The position numbers and the translations under genes were made by a program. Shown one piece after another: positions 60,217-64,000 of a stretch of 64,000 nucleotides of DNA; the first letter of the stretch is position 1, and every line of letters starts with the position of its first letter. Below the pieces are notes generated by a model that was not told where the DNA came from, did no database searches, and worked only from the letters and a program-made list of their open reading frames with translations. Source of the DNA: Robertkochia marina (GTDB lineage: Bacteria > Bacteroidota > Bacteroidia > Flavobacteriales > Flavobacteriaceae); the NCBI RefSeq assembly GCF_004799345.1, contig NZ_SSMC01000002.1, positions 682,001 through 746,000 of the forward strand, in the 5' to 3' direction.

Positions 60217-60636
60217 GTGAAATTGGAAAACGGAAAGAAACTGATCTTATTTGACGGTGTTTGCAATCTTTGCAACGGCGCGGTTAATTTCGTGATCAAA
60301 AGAGATCATGGAGATGTATTTCGTTACGCCTCCCTGCAAAGCAACCTGGGGAAGAAAATGTTGGAAGAAAGAAATATCGATCCGAAAAGCATCGATTCTA
60401 TTATTCTGATCGAACCTGAAATAGCCTATTTCATTAAATCAGATGCGGCCATCGAAATTGCAAGACACCTGGGTTGGCCATGGAAAGCCCTGACCCTTTT
60501 CAATTATATACTACCGGTATCTATCCGTGACGGAATATACGACCTTATTGCCCGTAACCGTTATCGATGGTTTGGCAGAAAAGACCAGTGCATGTTGCCT
60601 ACCCCGGCGTTAAAAGCTAAATTTCTTGATCTGTGA
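60217..60636 (+). CDS. DCC1-like thiol-disulfide oxidoreductase (DUF393)
   Basis: The 139-residue protein starts at GTG 60217 and begins KKLILFDGVCNLCNGAVNFV, the DxxCxxC motif (here DGVCNLC) that names the DCC family. It continues with a thioredoxin-like fold and ends with RYRWFGRKDQCMLPTP, a family-typical segment. It is predicted to handle thiol/disulfide exchange in the cytoplasm. It lies 18 bases downstream of mutS2 and is probably co-transcribed with it. Confidence 0.9.
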   Translation: MKLENGKKLILFDGVCNLCNGAVNFVIKRDHGDVFRYASLQSNLGKKMLEERNIDPKSIDSIILIEPEIAYFIKSDAAIEIARHLGWPWKALTLFNYILPVSIRDGIYDLIARNRYRWFGRKDQCMLPTPALKAKFLDL

Positions 60637-60727
60637 TCCAATTTCTTTAAAACTTGTGATTCCCTGATATACTAATGATGACCGGAATTACGTTAACCCT
60701 AAAGATCTAAAACCTATTTTGAACGCT

Positions 60728-61789
60728 ATGAAATTTCTAAAATCCCTGAGTTTACTGTTATTAACCAGCCTGTTCCTGATATCCTGCGGAAATTCTGATG
60801 ATGATTTTGCAAGCCAGCAAGCTATTGACCCCTGCCTTGACCTTGGAGCTCTTGATCTGAAGATCACCATACAGGACGAATTTGTTTCGCTTCCGGCAAA
60901 AGTTTCCGTGTTTTTTAAGGTAAATGATAAGGACGGCAATCCGGTTGCGGGACTTACCCCCAGTGATTTCAAGATCTATGAGAAAGGAAGAAATGATAAT
61001 TGCTTTAACACCATTTCATCCTCAGAATCGAATGCCCGGATCTCCCCTAACGAACAGATCTTTAAACAGCATACCATTTTAGTGTTGGATCTTAGTGGCA
61101 GTGTACTTAACCAGAGTCTCTTTGAATTAAAAGCAGCCACCTCAAGTTTTATCAGAAATGTGATGCCCGATACCCCGGTGGCCTCCAATCAGATGGCCAT
61201 TTATTGGTTTGACGGGGAAGACAAGCTTCATCAGCTCCAGGAATTGACCGGCGACCAATCAGTATTACTTGCCGCTGTGAATAGTATCGATGAGAATATC
61301 AGCCAGGATTCTTCTACCGACCTTTATGGGGCTGTTCTCAAATCGACTGCTGTGGCAGAAGATCTTTTAAATGAAACTGCACAGCAAGAGATCATCTCTG
61401 CAGCCTCAGTTGTCATCTTTACTGACGGAACCGATCAGGCAGGACGCTATAACAGAGATGCTGCTTTAAAAAGCGTTAATGAAGCCAGTGATAATATCAG
61501 CTTTTTCAGTATCGGACTCGGTTCGGAGATCGATGAGGCCGTGCTTGCCAACATCGGTAAAACCAGTAGTGTTTTTGCTGAAAACAAGGAAGAACTAGAA
61601 GCTACTTTTAACGAAATTTCGGATGCCGTTGGCGGACAGGCCAGAAGTTTCTACCTCTTTGAGTACTGCAGCCCAAAACGAGACGGGAGCGGTGTAAATC
61701 AATTAGTGATCCAGGCTTTTGACGGTTCCCGTACCGGAGCCGTACAAACCAGTTTCAGCGCCGAAGGTTTTACTTCCGGATGCGAATAA
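60728..61789 (+). CDS. VWA-domain lipoprotein
   Basis: The 353-residue lipoprotein (lipobox LFLISC, Cys19) has an N-terminal Ig-like domain (about 45-110). A von Willebrand factor type A domain follows (about 115-310), with the MIDAS motif DLSGS in ILVLDLSGSVLNQS and the second-metal segments SQDSSTDLYGAV and VIFTDGTDQAG. It would bind a metal-coordinated protein ligand at the cell surface. The ATG at 60728 starts the signal peptide; a TTG three codons upstream is not needed. It is monocistronic, ending at a strong terminator. Confidence 0.88.
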   Translation: MKFLKSLSLLLLTSLFLISCGNSDDDFASQQAIDPCLDLGALDLKITIQDEFVSLPAKVSVFFKVNDKDGNPVAGLTPSDFKIYEKGRNDNCFNTISSSESNARISPNEQIFKQHTILVLDLSGSVLNQSLFELKAATSSFIRNVMPDTPVASNQMAIYWFDGEDKLHQLQELTGDQSVLLAAVNSIDENISQDSSTDLYGAVLKSTAVAEDLLNETAQQEIISAASVVIFTDGTDQAGRYNRDAALKSVNEASDNISFFSIGLGSEIDEAVLANIGKTSSVFAENKEELEATFNEISDAVGGQARSFYLFEYCSPKRDGSGVNQLVIQAFDGSRTGAVQTSFSAEGFTSGCE

Positions 61790-61810
61790 TAAACTCAACA
61801 CACAACACAT

Positions 61811-61851
61811 AAAAATGCCCCCAGAATGAATAGTCATTTTGGGGGCATTTT
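61811..61851. terminator. Bidirectional terminator, VWA gene / helicase gene
   Basis: A 17-position stem (AAAATGCCCCCAGAATG pairing with CATTTTGGGGGCATTTT, one G-T) between convergent genes. Confidence 0.9.
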
Positions 61852-61871
61852 ATATCAAGTACTTTTATATC

Positions 61872-63374
61872 CTATTGATAGGCTTTAACAATATTTATCC
61901 GAAGCTTCTTAAAATAATCCTCGGCGAGCCAATCCCTGTAATTCTTAGTGCTTTTACTGATACATTGGGCATAACGATTAATACGACAATCAATATCATC
62001 TTTAAGCTCCATAGCCAACATTCTGGCTTCATAGGCATCTTCACTGTTATCTACACACATACTGGTGTGCTGTTCAAGGGAGCGTTCCAGAATTACCTTC
62101 GATCGCAGGCCGTTCTTTAAAACCTGATCATAAACCTCTTCCACATCAAAAGAGACTTCAGGGGTATTGGCAAACTTCTCTCGCAGCTTCTCCGGCATCT
62201 TATAAAAGAAATTTCTTTCGATCTCTTCATCGTCTTTAATGCTCTCCAGGTAGAAATCCGGATATTTGAATATGTGCTGCCAATCTACAGGGTCACTCCA
62301 TAGCCCGAATCGTGCCACATTGTTCCCGAGGTCAATGACGGTAAACTTATTTTTATTAGGCAATACCCTTGACCCCCGACCTATCATCTGAAAATAAAGG
62401 GTGAGCGAACGTGTAGCGCGGTTTAGAATGATACTCTCTACTGTGGGTTCGTCAAACCCGGTGGTTAGAATACTCACCGAGCTCAGAATAGCATCGGGAG
62501 TGTTTCTGAACCATCTGAGGATCTCTTTCCGGTCTTTGCTGCTATGGGTGTTATCAAGATGTCGAACCGGATAGCCTGCCTCCCGAAACAATTCATAAAC
62601 ATACCAGGAAGTATTTATACCGTTATTGAATATGAGGGTTTTCTTCCCTTTCGATTTTTCCTCGTAAGCCGTCAACAGTTTCTCCTGCATATCGATCTTC
62701 GAGTATAGCGCTTCTGATGATTTAACAGTATAATCACCATTGATACCCACCTTCAGCGAGGTCAGCCCCACATCATAAGAGTAGATGTCTGCCTTGGCTA
62801 GAAAGCCTTTATCTATCAAGGCCTGTATAGGCTCTCCCGTGATAAGTTCATTATAATTATCCTTCATAGGAAGCTTAATATTAGAACTTAAGGGAGTGGC
62901 TGTTACCCCAATGATGAAGCTTTGTTTAAAAAAAGAAAGAAGTTTACGAAAAGAGTTGTAGTGGGCCTCATCAATGATGACCAACCCTACATTATCGATC
63001 TCCAGTTTATTGTCATTCAAACGGTTTTTCAAGGTCTCTACCATCGCAACAAAACACATGTATTCGTGTTGATCGGGCAGTTCCTTTACTTTACTGTTTA
63101 TGATCTTATTCTTAACATTAAAACCACGCAGCATTCTGGAGGTTTGTTTGCTCAACTCAATTCTGTGCGTGAGCACCACCACCTTTTTACCGTACTCTTC
63201 TATATACCTTCTTACGATCTCAGAGAAAATCACCGTTTTTCCTCCTCCTGTTGGCAGTTGGTATAACAAATGATAATTGGAGGGGCGATTATCTATGCGA
63301 TCGAAAATCTGATCTATAGCTCCTTTTTGATATCCGTATAGCTCTTTTTTCTCTATTTCATCTATCGCATGCAT
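61872..63374 (-). CDS. DEAD/DEAH-box superfamily 2 helicase
   Basis: The 500-residue protein has helicase motif I LPTGGGKTVIFSEI, motif II VIIDEAHYNSF, motif III GVTATPL, and a C-terminal helicase domain with motif V FDEPTVESIILNRATRS and motif VI QMIGRGSR. It resembles the SSL2/type I restriction HsdR-like helicases often annotated as DEAD/DEAH box helicase. There is no nuclease domain and no adjacent restriction or methylase gene. The C-terminal 130 residues are unassigned. No signs of foreign base composition were seen. Confidence 0.9.
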   Translation of the reverse strand: MHAIDEIEKKELYGYQKGAIDQIFDRIDNRPSNYHLLYQLPTGGGKTVIFSEIVRRYIEEYGKKVVVLTHRIELSKQTSRMLRGFNVKNKIINSKVKELPDQHEYMCFVAMVETLKNRLNDNKLEIDNVGLVIIDEAHYNSFRKLLSFFKQSFIIGVTATPLSSNIKLPMKDNYNELITGEPIQALIDKGFLAKADIYSYDVGLTSLKVGINGDYTVKSSEALYSKIDMQEKLLTAYEEKSKGKKTLIFNNGINTSWYVYELFREAGYPVRHLDNTHSSKDRKEILRWFRNTPDAILSSVSILTTGFDEPTVESIILNRATRSLTLYFQMIGRGSRVLPNKNKFTVIDLGNNVARFGLWSDPVDWQHIFKYPDFYLESIKDDEEIERNFFYKMPEKLREKFANTPEVSFDVEEVYDQVLKNGLRSKVILERSLEQHTSMCVDNSEDAYEARMLAMELKDDIDCRINRYAQCISKSTKNYRDWLAEDYFKKLRINIVKAYQ

Positions 63375-63603
63375 AGTTCCAGGGCGCCTAAAGTTTAAAC
63401 CAGCAAAATTAATTGAAATAAGGGATACCTTGAAATTTTAAACAAACAAATCTGGAAATTAACAAATTGACACCTCCCTCACCCGTCGGTAATCAGACTT
63501 CTTATAGGAATCTTAACATAATTCATATGGCTATCACGATGATAAAGCCTAGTTTCGCACTTTTAACTTAAGAACAGGCATTTAGCCTCACAAAATTCAT
63601 TTT

Positions 63604-64000
63604 ATGAGTCAAGTAAAAGCAAATGACACAGTAAAAGTGCACTACACCGGAAAACTTACCAACGGACAGGTTTTTGACAGCTCCCTGGAAAGAGAACCTC
63701 TTGAATTCACCCTGGGACAAGGTATGCTGATCCCCGGATTCGAGAAAGGTATTCTGGATATGGCAGTAAATGAGAAAAAAACACTTGAAATTCCTTCAGA
63801 GGAAGCCTATGGTGATGTTAAGCCTGAACTGGTACAAGAGGTTATGAAGAGTGAGTTACCGTCTGAGATCGAACCTAAAGTAGGTATGGGACTGGTTTCT
63901 AAAACCCCGGACGGAAGAGAGATTCCTCTGGTAGTTTCTGAGATCAAAGAAGAAAGCATCATGGTAGATGCCAATCACCCTCTTGCAGGAAAAGATCTGA
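63604..64000 (+). CDS. SlyD-like FKBP-type peptidylprolyl isomerase (3' end cut by window edge)
   Basis: 132 codons are visible from ATG 63604 to the right edge, so the C-terminus is missing. The FKBP fold with the inserted flap of SlyD is seen: VKVHYTGKLTNGQVFDSSLE, FTLGQGMLIPGFEKGILDMA and IPSEEAYGDVKPELVQEV, then a flap region and DANHPLAGKDL. SlyD-type proteins speed proline isomerisation and act as chaperones; whether this one has a metal-binding His-rich tail cannot be seen. Confidence 0.92.
   Translation, partial: MSQVKANDTVKVHYTGKLTNGQVFDSSLEREPLEFTLGQGMLIPGFEKGILDMAVNEKKTLEIPSEEAYGDVKPELVQEVMKSELPSEIEPKVGMGLVSKTPDGREIPLVVSEIKEESIMVDANHPLAGKDL

Noticed and set aside
61872-63374. Part of a restriction-modification or defence island
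   Set aside because: The helicase stands alone between a VWA lipoprotein and a housekeeping isomerase, with no nuclease, methylase or mobile genes.

Overview
The window is chromosomal DNA from a member of the Bacteroidota, almost certainly a Flavobacteriaceae (probably marine; genus not determinable by eye). The grounds are a CarboxypepD_reg plus TonB-receptor gene, many short lipoproteins, a fused 2-oxoacid dehydrogenase E1, flavobacterial ParE/ParC, a short HPF, a MutS2 without Smr domain, and repeated Bacteroidota-type -7 boxes (TAnnTTTG, sometimes with TTG about 18 bases upstream). No rRNA, tRNA, CRISPR array, phage, integrase or transposase was seen. Coding density is high and nearly everything looks like core genome; the unusual material is between genes.

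Layout. 1-6.8 kb: the DNA-binding half of a membrane-anchored AraC/TolB-like regulator (cut by the left edge), a LuxC-type acyl-CoA reductase, a repeat-filled divergent region, a ferredoxin, a TonB receptor and ychF. 7-13.7 kb: parE-parC, a paired octamer-repeat locus, terC, a small lipoprotein and an XRE regulator. 13.7-19 kb: a divergent region with five copies of one operator-like motif, an M14 peptidase, an Lrp regulator, PEP carboxylase and a LOG-family protein. 19-31 kb: uvrA, an acpH-ggt-membrane protein operon, glmM, a lipid A type acyltransferase, a rhomboid protease, SIMPL and TlpA-like proteins and an outer-membrane barrel. 31-38 kb: a large FAD/Fe-S oxidoreductase, a lipoprotein, aroC and a dicarboxylate symporter. 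38-46 kb: an HPt protein overlapping a receiver that lacks its phosphoacceptor Asp, a 508-base gap with a strong hairpin, secreted proteins, a sigma-like protein, OmpA and MarR proteins, a duplicated-domain secreted protein and a cupin. 46.4-46.8 kb: a tandem, strongly palindromic 144-bp repeat. 47-64 kb: a Bcr/CflA transporter, HPF, dienelactone hydrolase, a lipocalin-like/OmpA pair, fused E1, a 2OG-Fe(II) oxygenase, SUI1, DUF1835, nucleoside phosphorylase, a signal-less substrate-binding protein, ung, mutS2, a DCC thiol oxidoreductase, a VWA lipoprotein, a DEAD/DEAH helicase and a partial SlyD-like isomerase.

Most worth following up: (i) the 144-bp palindromic repeat locus with 12-bp terminal inverted repeats at 46450-46776; (ii) two intergenic regions with the same architecture, a homogeneous octamer array followed by a degenerate octamer array; (iii) the XRE/M14-peptidase divergent region with five TTACAnnTGTAAACAA-like sites; (iv) the HPt plus Asp-less receiver pair; (v) several TAnnTTTG boxes almost touching start codons, suggesting leaderless or very short-leader mRNAs. 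No obvious new multi-gene defence or biosynthetic system was found.
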